From Candidatus Segatella albertsiae (GTDB lineage Bacteria > Bacteroidota > Bacteroidia > Bacteroidales > Bacteroidaceae): 27,513 nt of DNA. Within the stretch, counting starts at the first letter, position 1. The number at the start of each line of letters is the position of its first letter. Below, piece by piece: positions 1 through 6,958 of the stretch. The DNA is taken from assembly GCA_002451555.1 (NCBI GenBank), contig DKCU01000091.1:1-27513 (forward strand), written 5' to 3'. Below the pieces are notes generated by a model. It did no database searches. It was not told where the DNA came from and saw only the letters and a program-made list of their open reading frames with translations. The translations under genes were made by a program, and so were the position numbers.

Positions 1-1226
1 GTTACGACTATACAGAATATGAATGCCACATTCTTCGCTACCGCAAGGTAACCCAGAAGAAGAGCAGCTTCTATGAGTTGGTACTCGACAACACTCCTTT
101 CTATGGCGAGATGGGTGGTCAGGTAGGCGACAAGGGTGTGCTCGTGAGCGAAAACGAGACCATCCAGGTCATCGACACCAAGCGTGAGAACAACCAGAGC
201 ATCCACATCGTGAAGGAATTGCCTAAGGACGTTACAGCCGACTTCATGGCTTGCGTAGATATCGAGAGTCGTGAGGGTAGCGCTGCCAACCATACAGCCA
301 CTCACCTCCTCGACTATGCCTTGAAGCAGGTACTCGGCGACCACGTGGAGCAGAAGGGTTCTTACGTTGACAAGGACACTCTCCGCTTCGACTTCTCTCA
401 CTTCCAGAAGGTAACCGACGAGGAGCTTCGCAAGGTAGAGCGCATGGTCAACGAGATGATTCGTGCCGACTATCCTCTCGACGAGCATCGTGATACTCCT
501 ATCGAGGAGGCTAAGCAACTCGGTGCCATCGCTCTCTTCGGCGAGAAGTATGGCGACAAGGTACGTGTGGTTCGCTTCGGTCCATCAGCCGAGTTCTGTG
601 GTGGTATCCACGCCAAGAGCACCGGTAAGATTGGTTTCTTCAAGATTATTTCCGAGAGCAGTGTTGCAGCAGGTATCCGCCGTATTGAGGCTTTGACCGG
701 CAAGGCTTGCGAGGAAGCCATCTACAACTTGCAGGATACCATCGTTGCCTTGAAGGGCTTGTTCAACAACGCCAAGGATCTCGAAGGTGTCATCAAGAAG
801 TACATCGACGAGCACGATGCCTTGAAGAAGGACGTGGAGAAGTTCCAGGCTCAGGCTGTGGAGCGCACCAAGGAGAAGCTCGTGGAGAATGCCAAGGATG
901 TAAACGGCGTGAAGGTAGTGAAGGCAGTATTGCCTATGGAGCCAGCCGCAGCCAAGGACTTGGTGTTCAAGGTTCGTGAGGCATTGCCAGAGAACATGAT
1001 TTGCGTCATCGGTTCCATCCATAACGACAAGCCAATGCTCAGCGTGATGTTCAGCGACGACATGGTGAAGGATCACGGCTTGAACGCAGGCAAGATGATT
1101 CGCGAGGCTGCCAAGTTGATTCAAGGTGGCGGTGGCGGTCAGCCTCACTATGCACAGGCTGGTGGTAAGAACAAGGACGGCTTGAGCGCAGCAGTCGACA
1201 AGGTTGTCGAGTTGGCTCAGTTGTAA
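1..1226 (+). CDS. alaS: Alanine--tRNA ligase, C-terminal part (5' end outside window)
   Basis: This is the last 407 residues of alanyl-tRNA synthetase; the open frame runs in from base 3, so the TTG at 78 is internal and not a start. The enzyme charges tRNA-Ala and clears mischarged Ser/Gly. The visible part holds the end of the tRNA-recognition region and the whole editing domain. The zinc/editing motif HTATH is near residue 97 and the partner CGGIH near residue 199 of this fragment. A coiled segment follows (roughly 240-280), then the DHHA1/C-Ala domain, ending in a glycine-rich GGGGGQPHYAQAGG stretch. A full enzyme has about 870 residues, so about half lies upstream. Base composition is that of a highly expressed core gene, richer in GC than the genes that follow. 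Identification is secure. Confidence 0.97.
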   Translation, partial: YDYTEYECHILRYRKVTQKKSSFYELVLDNTPFYGEMGGQVGDKGVLVSENETIQVIDTKRENNQSIHIVKELPKDVTADFMACVDIESREGSAANHTATHLLDYALKQVLGDHVEQKGSYVDKDTLRFDFSHFQKVTDEELRKVERMVNEMIRADYPLDEHRDTPIEEAKQLGAIALFGEKYGDKVRVVRFGPSAEFCGGIHAKSTGKIGFFKIISESSVAAGIRRIEALTGKACEEAIYNLQDTIVALKGLFNNAKDLEGVIKKYIDEHDALKKDVEKFQAQAVERTKEKLVENAKDVNGVKVVKAVLPMEPAAAKDLVFKVREALPENMICVIGSIHNDKPMLSVMFSDDMVKDHGLNAGKMIREAAKLIQGGGGGQPHYAQAGGKNKDGLSAAVDKVVELAQL

Positions 1227-1251
1227 TTGTAATATATATATAAACAATGTA

Positions 1252-1291
1252 TAAAGACAAAGTAGCTAAGCATTATGCTACTTTGTCTTTA
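1252..1291 (+). terminator. Rho-independent-type hairpin after alaS
   Basis: A perfect 15-bp stem (arm AAAGACAAAGTAGC at 1253-1266 with its complement at 1277-1290, plus one flanking T-A pair) encloses a 10-nt loop. The descending arm ends in TTTGTCTTT and is followed by an A-rich, not T-rich, tract. It sits 26 nt after the alaS stop, so termination of alaS is the natural reading. Confidence 0.7.
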
Positions 1292-1328
1292 ATAAAAAAA
1301 CAGTCAATTAAAAATAAAAAATAATAAC

Positions 1329-2303
1329 ATGAGATTATTTACACGCCCATCCTTTCGCATAGGATTAATGTTAGTATTTATAAGTGTCACGACTAATGCT
1401 AACGCCCAATTTTTCAAAAAGTTAGGAAAAGCCATTCAAAAAGCAGCAAATACAATAGAGCAAGTAACCCAACCATCAAGCGAGACAACAACTCGCACAA
1501 TGAAAATATATAAGCAACCTGATTCTGCACAAACAACAGACTCTTTAGATGGTTCAAGCAAAAAGAATATTGCAGAAGGAGCATTAAACCGTTGGAACAA
1601 CGCAGCCAAAATTGCCGCTCAAAAAAATAGCCAAACAAACAACACAAAATCAACTAGCATAAACAAACTGGGAGGTAAATTGCTACCAGGACAAAGAATA
1701 GCGTTAGCTGTTCAACAACAAACAGAATACGAAAAACAATTCTATATAAATGACACTATCTACAAAAAGGAGCTATTAGGAGAATATAAGGCTTTTGACA
1801 AAATGAAAAAAATCTACGCCCTAACAGAAGCTAATTCCACAAAAGCCCATGCATTTCTCATTGAGCCTGTAGTTTTTATTGATTTTTGGGGAGGTAATAA
1901 TGCTTTAATAAAAATAGAGAACACATCCACTTTATATAGTGATTTACAAAAATTACTTACTAAATATAAAGAATGGGCTAAGACTGCAGAAACTAATAAT
2001 GTTGGTGATTTTTCAAAAGAAATAGATATTCCACTCCCTATTGCAGCAATAACATTCTACAGAGGAAAAGATATTCATGCAGGAAAATGGAACAACAAGA
2101 AATTTACGTTCTTCTACAAAAGTGCATCCCATTCAATTGCCATCGGATGCAATGATGAATGGAAAGGACTAAACGATGATACGAGCATTATCAAACTTGC
2201 CTTCAAAAACGATAAGGAGTTCAGTGATTTCATCAAATTTTTCAATCCAAAAGATTTGAAGAAATTAATTGATTTTCAAAAGCAAGGAGGACTTTTTCAT
2301 TAA
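1329..2303 (+). CDS. Exported protein of unknown function, AT-rich
   Basis: This 324-residue protein starts at an ATG with a clear Sec signal peptide: basic MRLFTRPSFR, a hydrophobic core, and a likely cleavage after ANA near residue 27. The mature N-terminus QFFKKLGKAIQKAANTI resembles short amphipathic starts seen on other Bacteroidota exported hypotheticals. A Ser/Thr/Asn/Gln-rich linker (about 35-115) precedes a more folded C-terminal half with several Trp and Phe residues. I recognise no domain or catalytic motif. No lipobox Cys is seen, so periplasm or secretion is likelier than lipoprotein. The sequence is markedly more AT-rich than alaS. It stands alone between two terminators, so it is probably a single-gene unit. 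Confidence 0.8.
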   Translation: MRLFTRPSFRIGLMLVFISVTTNANAQFFKKLGKAIQKAANTIEQVTQPSSETTTRTMKIYKQPDSAQTTDSLDGSSKKNIAEGALNRWNNAAKIAAQKNSQTNNTKSTSINKLGGKLLPGQRIALAVQQQTEYEKQFYINDTIYKKELLGEYKAFDKMKKIYALTEANSTKAHAFLIEPVVFIDFWGGNNALIKIENTSTLYSDLQKLLTKYKEWAKTAETNNVGDFSKEIDIPLPIAAITFYRGKDIHAGKWNNKKFTFFYKSASHSIAIGCNDEWKGLNDDTSIIKLAFKNDKEFSDFIKFFNPKDLKKLIDFQKQGGLFH

Positions 2304-2310
2304 AGAATAC

Positions 2311-2360
2311 ATTAACCAAAGAGGGTACTGCAATACACCATCTTTGGTTAATTCCTTTTT
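2311..2360 (+). terminator. Terminator after the exported-protein gene
   Basis: Arm ATTAACCAAAGA (2311-2322) pairs perfectly with TCTTTGGTTAAT (2341-2352), and three more G/C-rich pairs are possible inside (2324-2326 with 2337-2339). The stem is followed by CCTTTTTT, the usual form of an intrinsic terminator. It starts 7 nt after the stop codon. Confidence 0.85.
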
Positions 2361-2365
2361 TATTA

Positions 2366-2394
2366 TCATTTTATGATAATCATTTTATGATAAT
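2366..2394 (+). repeat. Two tandem copies of a 14-bp palindrome-containing operator-like repeat
   Basis: TCATTTTATGATAAT occurs at 2366-2380 and again at 2380-2394, a 14-bp period. Each copy contains TTATGATAA, and the first, with the preceding TTA, forms the inverted repeat TTATCAT-TTT-ATGATAA. The array ends 15 nt before the -7 box of the ATPase gene. A repressor or activator site is inferred from position and symmetry only. Confidence 0.65.
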
Positions 2395-2398
2395 TGAA

Positions 2399-2418
2399 AT
2401 AAAAGTTGTATCTTTGCA
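2399..2418 (+). promoter_or_regulatory. Promoter -7 region of the ATPase gene
   Basis: The Bacteroidota -7 box TATCTTTG lies at 2409-2416, 31 nt before the chosen ATG at 2448. No TTG occurs at the usual N20 distance; the tandem repeats lie there instead. The 20-nt block around the box matches 4902-4921 at 19 of 20 positions. Confidence 0.65.
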
Positions 2419-2447
2419 CCACAGATAATCAATTAACAGGCAAAGAT

Positions 2448-3578
2448 ATGGTCATGAAGAATCCTTTTGTTACAAACGGATATGCTGGTCCAGAGTATTT
2501 CTGCGACCGAGTAGAAGAAACACAGCATATCACAGAGATGCTGACAAATGAAAACAACATGGCTCTGATTTCCCCACGTCGTATCGGGAAGACAGAGCTG
2601 ATACATCATTGTTTTGCTCAACCCGAAATCCAAAAGGATTACTATACTTTCATCATAGATATTTACTCCACCAATTCGGTCAGTGACTTGGTCAATATGT
2701 TTGGCAAAGCCATCATTGATGCCCTTCGTCCAAAAGGCAAAACGGCATGGGAGAAATTCTTGATGGTATTATCCTCTCTTCGTTCGGAAATATCATTTGA
2801 CATGAATGGACTACCCGTTTGGGGAGTCGGCATCGGCAACCTCGTAAATCCAGAGATAACCCTCGATGAGATTTTCACGTATCTCAACCAAGCGGACAAA
2901 CCATGCCTTGTTGCCATCGACGAGTTCCAACAAATCACCAACTATGCCGACAATCGCATAGAAGCCTTGTTGCGTACCTATATCCAGCGATGCACCAATG
3001 CCCATTTCATCTTTTCCGGCTCCCATCGTCATCTCATGGCAGAGATGTTTGTCTCCCCTGCCCGTCCTTTCTATCAGAGTGTAACATTGATGAACCTAAA
3101 GCCGTTGGATGTAGAAAAATACAAGGAATTCGCCATCGAAAAATTTGAAGAACGAAATAAGCATCTAGACGCAAATGTGGTAGATGAGCTCTTCACTCGC
3201 TTCAATGGAGTCACTTCATACATCCAACGAGTGATGAACGTGCTTTTTCTCAAGACTCCAGAACAGGGAACCTGTACCCTCTCTATGGTAGATGATGCCA
3301 TCAACTATAATCTTAGCATGGCAGCTGACACCTACGAGACTCTTCTGCGCCAAATGCCAGAGAAGCAACGCAATGTCTTCTTCGCTATCTCAGCAGAAGG
3401 TGAAGCTAGAAGTGTCAAGAGTGGAGCTTTCGCCAAGAAATACCACCTTCCATCACCAAGTTCTGTCAACTCTGCCTTGAAGGGATTGTTGGAAAAAGAC
3501 TTCATCACCCAAGAAGATGATGCGTACGTAGTATATGACAAGTTCTTCGACCTATGGCTGAAGAAATATATGAGATAA
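2448..3578 (+). CDS. Archaeal-type (PF01637-like) ATP-binding protein
   Basis: A 376-residue P-loop ATPase of the archaeal-ATPase/ORC-like group that is common in Bacteroidota. The start chosen is ATG 2448, since an upstream TTG would lie within the promoter; a second ATG follows at 2454. Walker A is SPRRIGKTE near residues 42-50, in the RxGKT form typical of this family. Walker B is CLVAIDEF near 153-160, and a sensor-1-like strand FIFSGS follows near 190. The last ~100 residues look like a winged helix (RSVKSGAFAKKYHL...), ending VYDKFFDLWLKKYMR, a tail often seen in this family. The biological role of these proteins is unsettled; they are often solitary and accessory. Here the gene is monocistronic, with a repeat-laden promoter. 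Confidence 0.88.
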   Translation: MVMKNPFVTNGYAGPEYFCDRVEETQHITEMLTNENNMALISPRRIGKTELIHHCFAQPEIQKDYYTFIIDIYSTNSVSDLVNMFGKAIIDALRPKGKTAWEKFLMVLSSLRSEISFDMNGLPVWGVGIGNLVNPEITLDEIFTYLNQADKPCLVAIDEFQQITNYADNRIEALLRTYIQRCTNAHFIFSGSHRHLMAEMFVSPARPFYQSVTLMNLKPLDVEKYKEFAIEKFEERNKHLDANVVDELFTRFNGVTSYIQRVMNVLFLKTPEQGTCTLSMVDDAINYNLSMAADTYETLLRQMPEKQRNVFFAISAEGEARSVKSGAFAKKYHLPSPSSVNSALKGLLEKDFITQEDDAYVVYDKFFDLWLKKYMR

Positions 3579-3619
3579 AAAAACAATCGGACAAAAGCTG
3601 TCTTTTAGTTTTTGTCCGA
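3577..3619 (-). terminator. Terminator for the minus-strand DUF805 gene
   Basis: TCGGACAAAA (3587-3596) and TTTTGTCCGA (3610-3619) form a 10-bp stem with a 13-nt loop. Read on the minus strand it is followed by TTG and a run of seven T (complement of 3577-3583). It lies between convergent genes and may serve both, although the plus side has no T-run after the stem. Confidence 0.7.
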
Positions 3620-3630
3620 CTGCCATAGAA

Positions 3631-4693
3631 TCAATTATTAGACACCAAATTTAATTCAACTTCCCCCATCTTGAGGACAAACTTATCTGAAGAAGCTGAA
3701 AGAACGTCAAGTTCTTGCTGTTCGCCAACATTAACAAAACGAGCGCAAACTAGCTCCTTCATCTTTTTTAATTCTGCATCATCCACAACTTGCTTGATAG
3801 GAACATCTACATTACTCGATACTTTTGTACAGAAATACTGAATCGCATCATCTTTATTTTCCAAGACGAGTTTATCACCTTTAATATGCCAAACGCCCTT
3901 TCCCATATCCTTAGAAATCGTGATTTTATACTCCTGCCCATCTTTGGCAGTAATAACCTTGGAGGCCAAACAGATGATATGGGCTCTGTTATCATCTAAT
4001 TTGATGACAGAATTATTCTTCGATATCAAAGTCATATCTGTGTAATAATGCCAACCATTAGCAGCATCCTCCTTAAGAGTCCATTCTTTCGCAATTTCTT
4101 CCTGATCCAAGATAGTTCCACGTTTGGTTCCAACAACACAAGACAAAATGATACAAAGAACAATCACAACAACATCAATGATACTGCATGAAACCTTAGG
4201 ACAGGCCTCTGTTCCTTTACGTTTTCCGATGATAATCATGGCAACAATAGAAGGTATTGACAGAACAAAAAGCAACGCAAAAATGTTGGCACACAATTCC
4301 CTTACGCCATTAGCTCCTATACCAGGGATAAACAAAGAAATAGGACATAATACAGGAGCTATTATTGCAAACGTCCATACTTTCCCCTTACCTATATCAT
4401 TCAGTCTGCGTCTCCACACAGCAATCAGTGGAATTGCCGTCACTACAAAATAAGCAAGAGGAATCAAAAACAAGTAAGTAAAGACATGATTTTCTACAGA
4501 AGCATGATGTAATCCATCACTAAGGAAGGATGTCCAAGCAAGAGACACTGATACCCCCCCCGATAAACAAATACCAAACATAAGCAAGCCAAAACTGCTT
4601 GTTACTAACCTTACCTGAAAAATCCAGATAGTGCTTGAAAAGGGTCTCTACAAAAAAGTAATTGACCCAACCTTTTCTTTTTAATTCTTCCAT
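3631..4693 (-). CDS. DUF805-type membrane protein, reading frame broken at a G8 run
   Basis: Two frames together encode one protein. From ATG at 4693 the frame gives MEELKRKGWVNYFFVETLF, then FSGKVSNKQFW, the conserved DUF805 start, and it stops at 4520-4522 (TAG) just after the G run. The other frame continues from the G run with transmembrane segments and RRRLNDIGKGKVW, the DUF805 signature, then more membrane segments and a ~150-residue soluble C-terminal region. With seven instead of eight G the two join into a 353-residue protein (the 1063-nt span is one base over a multiple of three). Taken literally, the locus makes a short N-terminal peptide and perhaps an internally started 318-residue remainder. 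The soluble tail (Trp/Tyr-rich, strand-like) is unrecognised. The gene shares its promoter element with the AAA+ operon at 15005. Whether the break is real, phase-variable or a sequencing error cannot be told here. Confidence 0.8.
4554..4561 (-). repeat. Homopolymer G8 (C8 on plus strand) inside the DUF805 gene
   Basis: Eight consecutive C on the plus strand. Reading through it in frame from the DUF805 start needs seven (or ten) G. It is the only homopolymer this long made of G/C that I noticed in the window. Confidence 0.9.
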
Positions 4694-4745
4694 TATTTTT
4701 TTGTTTTAAATTATTGTTTCAGACAAGTAGTCTTCTTAATCGGCA

Positions 4746-4793
4746 CAAAGTTAGCAAAAAATATAAAACAAAACAAGTCCATAATGGTTCATA
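4746..4793 (-). promoter_or_regulatory. Promoter of the DUF805 gene with a 23-bp element shared with the AAA+ operon
   Basis: On the minus strand TAACTTTG (4746-4753) is the -7 box. A TTG lies exactly 20 nt upstream, inside the 23-bp block 4771-4793. This block is identical to 15090-15112 and contains the symmetric core CCATTATGG. The -7 box is 53 nt before the ATG at 4693. Confidence 0.8.
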
Positions 4794-4842
4794 TACTAAA
4801 AAAGTCAGCAAACAGCAATATTAGAGGCAACACTAACACCAT

Positions 4843-4949
4843 TTTTTATCTTTTATAGAAGATAAAAACAAATTTTACGCATATTTTATCCATTATAAAA
4901 GATAAAAGTTGTATATTTGCAGAAAATTTCATTTATAAAAGATAAAAGT
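4843..4949 (+). promoter_or_regulatory. Repeat-rich promoter of the truncated ATPase gene
   Basis: Contains an inverted repeat TTTTTATCTT / AAGATAAAAA (4843-4852 and 4859-4868, 6-nt loop). Two copies of the 17-mer TTATAAAAGATAAAAGT follow at 4893-4909 and 4933-4949, 40 bp apart, the second directly abutting the ATG. The -7 box TATATTTG is at 4912-4919. The block 4902-4921 matches the promoter of the ATPase gene at 2399-2418. The control region thus seems intact although the gene behind it is not. Confidence 0.65.
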
Positions 4950-5006
4950 ATGGCAACTATCATTCGTCAATCATACATCGACAAGATAGAAGTGTACTAC
5001 TTATGA
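4950..5006 (+). pseudogene. 5' stump of a second ATPase (DUF4143-type) gene
   Basis: The ATG at 4950 opens MATIIRQSYIDKIE, which I recognise as the usual first residues of the DUF4143-associated AAA ATPases of Bacteroidota. After four further codons (VYYL) a TGA stops the frame at 5004-5006. No Walker A or other remainder of such a gene is visible downstream; palindromic repeat DNA follows at once. The most direct reading is a deletion or rearrangement that kept the promoter and first ~14 codons. A genuine 18-residue peptide is possible but less likely. Confidence 0.6.
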
Positions 5007-5013
5007 GTCTGTT

Positions 5014-5088
5014 GAGCCTAGTCAGCAGATCTGCTGACTAGGCTCGGCAGATTTGCCGACTACAGTCAGCAAGTCTGCCGAGCCTAGT
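5014..5088. repeat. Overlapping perfect palindromes (REP-like, mutually exclusive hairpins)
   Basis: 5014-5045 is a perfect 32-bp palindrome without a spacer, built around CAGCAGATCTGCTG. Bases 5037-5051 also pair perfectly over 15 bp with 5074-5088. The two structures share 5037-5045 and cannot form together. Between them lie further related units (CGGCAGATTTGCCGAC and GTCAGCAAGTCTGCCGAG). The motif GCCTAG also occurs in the hairpin cluster at 10422-10491. Confidence 0.8.
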
Positions 5089-5184
5089 GGCAACCTTTCC
5101 GAATCTATCTTCTTGTAACCGCAGAATATAGTTTCTTGCACTTATGAACAAGGATGGAAGACCTTACAAAACTACAATCTCATC

Positions 5185-6117
5185 TTACTCCTCCCCATTC
5201 CTACACTCACCATCTTCATAACTTTCCATCATATCCTTCAATATCCCAATCATTTCTTGTCTTAGGCACTCAGGCTTCAGCACAACAATGTTTCTGCCGT
5301 GCCACAGCAACTCTTGCAGGAAATCACGGCTGGGACGAACGGTCAAAGTATATTCCCGATACATCCCATCCTTCGACTCTTTCACTTTCTGTTGACTCTC
5401 ATGCAAGGGCACTTCCTCGATGAGATTGTATTCGGGATAGAAAGCACGGATGCGGATGTTCTCCACAGGCACGTCCTCCATGCGATAGATACCATAGCAA
5501 TACTCGTAATACTTCTCTGGAGTCAAGAACTTCTTCATCTCCTTCGACAAAGGATGCTTCTCGCAAATCACCTTCAAGAAACTGATACGGTCGAAAGGAA
5601 GACAGCGTACGAGTTGCTTTTCATTCACTCCAATCACGTACCACCTCTGCTTGAAATATCTCACGAAAGCAGGCTGAATCACCATGTCGCTCTCCGCCCC
5701 AAACGCACTGACGTATTTGAATTTCAGCAGATATTGCTTATCTATCGCTGCCAAAATATCATCCAGATACTCCGTATTATAGGGAGGCGTGTCGAGCATT
5801 ACCTTGTTGTGATACTTCAGCATATCGCCCAACGAAGAAAGACGCATACTACTAAGCAACCACTCCGTCACCTCATCGTCCTCCACTGGGTCTCGTTTCA
5901 CATAATACCGATACCCATCGCTCTTGTCACACTCCACATTGATTCCAAACTGCGACAATATCGCTGCACGATAACGATGAAAGGTGCGCAGCTGCAATTC
6001 CTCGCCAAAAGGATTGGCATTGGCATCCCGCCACTCGTTCGCAATCTCCTCGAATGTAAGGTGTCGCTGTTCCAACCGAGCAATCAGCCAACAATAGAAT
6101 TTTACACGATTGTCCAT
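5185..6117 (-). CDS. WYL-domain transcriptional regulator
   Basis: A 310-residue regulator of the WYL family. Residues 1-80 form a winged helix (RLEQRHLTFEEIANEW; LRTFHRYRAAI as recognition region). Residues ~120-200 form the WYL domain with RWYVIGV and the RCLPFDRI turn expected to bind a ligand, perhaps nucleic acid or a nucleotide. Residues ~220-300 match the WCX extension (IRIRAFYP...VRPSRDFLQELLWHG). WYL proteins often control defence islands, DNA-damage responses or stress genes; which genes this one controls is not shown here. The start is ATG 6117. An 11-bp palindrome GTCGTAACGAC at 6145-6155, 28 bp upstream, is a possible autoregulatory site. A long antisense frame over the gene is a shadow. 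Confidence 0.9.
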   Translation of the reverse strand: MDNRVKFYCWLIARLEQRHLTFEEIANEWRDANANPFGEELQLRTFHRYRAAILSQFGINVECDKSDGYRYYVKRDPVEDDEVTEWLLSSMRLSSLGDMLKYHNKVMLDTPPYNTEYLDDILAAIDKQYLLKFKYVSAFGAESDMVIQPAFVRYFKQRWYVIGVNEKQLVRCLPFDRISFLKVICEKHPLSKEMKKFLTPEKYYEYCYGIYRMEDVPVENIRIRAFYPEYNLIEEVPLHESQQKVKESKDGMYREYTLTVRPSRDFLQELLWHGRNIVVLKPECLRQEMIGILKDMMESYEDGECRNGEE

Positions 6118-6452
6118 AATCTACAATAACTGTTCACAAGAATAGTCGTAACGACCATTTACTAGAAATGTCTAAAAAAGAAAGGGAGAAAAGATAGCCA
6201 ACAAAATGGTAATGCTAAATGCCGGTTTACTAACTTCTGTCATATACCGATGCCCAATACGCTTGTGCCCGATGCTTGAGATGCACTGTGAACGAACTCG
6301 TTTCTCTGCATGAAACACATGAATTTTTAATAATACTCACACAGACCTTATTGTCTATGTCAGCTTTCTTGCTGCCTCTATCTTTTCTCCGAAAATCCTT
6401 CTCTAATATTGATGGGAAAAAATATCCATAACCCTTTATCGGGTTAAGGATA
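6118..6452. other. Intergenic stretch, no gene seen
   Basis: About 335 bp between two minus-strand genes. It holds the 5' region of the WYL gene, with the palindrome GTCGTAACGAC at 6145-6155 and a weak -7-like TATTCTTG at 6137-6144, and at its far end the terminator of the DIP1984-type gene. I see no further structure in the middle and no conserved reading frame. Confidence 0.5.
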
Positions 6453-6453
6453 T
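6415..6453 (-). terminator. Terminator of the DIP1984-type gene
   Basis: ATATCCATAACCC (6422-6434) pairs with GGGTTAAGGATAT (6441-6453) with one mismatch and a 6-nt loop. On the minus strand a T6 run follows the stem. The stem touches the stop codon of the gene (6453-6455). Confidence 0.85.
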
Positions 6454-6908
6454 CACTCCACCAAATCGACCGTCCAGTTCAAACTCTGAATCTTCAAGTC
6501 GAGCTCTCGATACTGCTTGGCGTAGGTGTCCGCCTCCTTGCGAAGAGCGTTTACGTCGATGGTTCGAACATATTTCAGTTCGTTCCTACCAAAGCGAGTA
6601 TCATTGGCAGCTACGTGTCTAACCACCTCTTGCAGTGCCTTGACACGCATCGACAAGACATCTCTCTTGGCAATCAATCGAGTCAAGGACACACCATCGT
6701 GGAGAGTCTGGACGTTGGTCATGTTGATACGATAAATCATACCTTCCAACTGGACGAGAGCCTCATCCAATTCCTTGCACAGTTCCTCCACGTTGTCGCA
6801 AGGTTCGTCGCCCTCCTGTACCTTGGCACTATCCTTGATACGCTCTTTCAGTTGAGCCACTTTCTTCTGCAAGTCGGCTCTGATACTCAATGCTTCTGCT
6901 AACTTCAT
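6453..6908 (-). CDS. DIP1984/DUF6847-type protein
   Basis: A 151-residue, almost entirely helical protein. MKLAEALSIRADLQKKVAQL at the start, then VQEGDEP, and LDEALVQLEGMIYRIN are the family hallmarks I know from DIP1984 (septicolysin-like) proteins. Function in this family is not established. Heptad patterns suggest coiled coils at roughly 1-30, 40-65 and 80-100. No signal peptide or membrane segment is seen, so it is likely cytoplasmic. It follows the 318-residue gene by 50 nt and ends at a strong terminator, so the two probably form one transcript with this gene last. Confidence 0.85.
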   Translation of the reverse strand: MKLAEALSIRADLQKKVAQLKERIKDSAKVQEGDEPCDNVEELCKELDEALVQLEGMIYRINMTNVQTLHDGVSLTRLIAKRDVLSMRVKALQEVVRHVAANDTRFGRNELKYVRTIDVNALRKEADTYAKQYRELDLKIQSLNWTVDLVE

Positions 6909-6958
6909 AATCTTACCTATTTTTATATATGACGTTAAACTTCAAGTTTTATTATATG

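Noticed and set aside
585..1247. 220-codon minus-strand ORF
   Set aside because: Shadow antisense to alaS; leucine/valine/histidine-rich composition typical of an antisense frame of a GC-rich gene, with no motif.
4520..4693. Two separate genes instead of one frameshifted DUF805 gene
   Set aside because: The N-terminal FSGKVSNKQFW and the C-terminal RRRLNDIGK belong to the same domain and join exactly at the G run, so one gene is the simpler view.
5014..5088. Phage or integron attachment site
   Set aside because: No integrase, tRNA or direct-repeat boundary is near; the repeated palindromic units speak for a REP-like element.
5299..6129. 276-codon plus-strand ORF
   Set aside because: Antisense to the WYL regulator, whose domains are clear; His/Leu-rich and without a recognisable domain.
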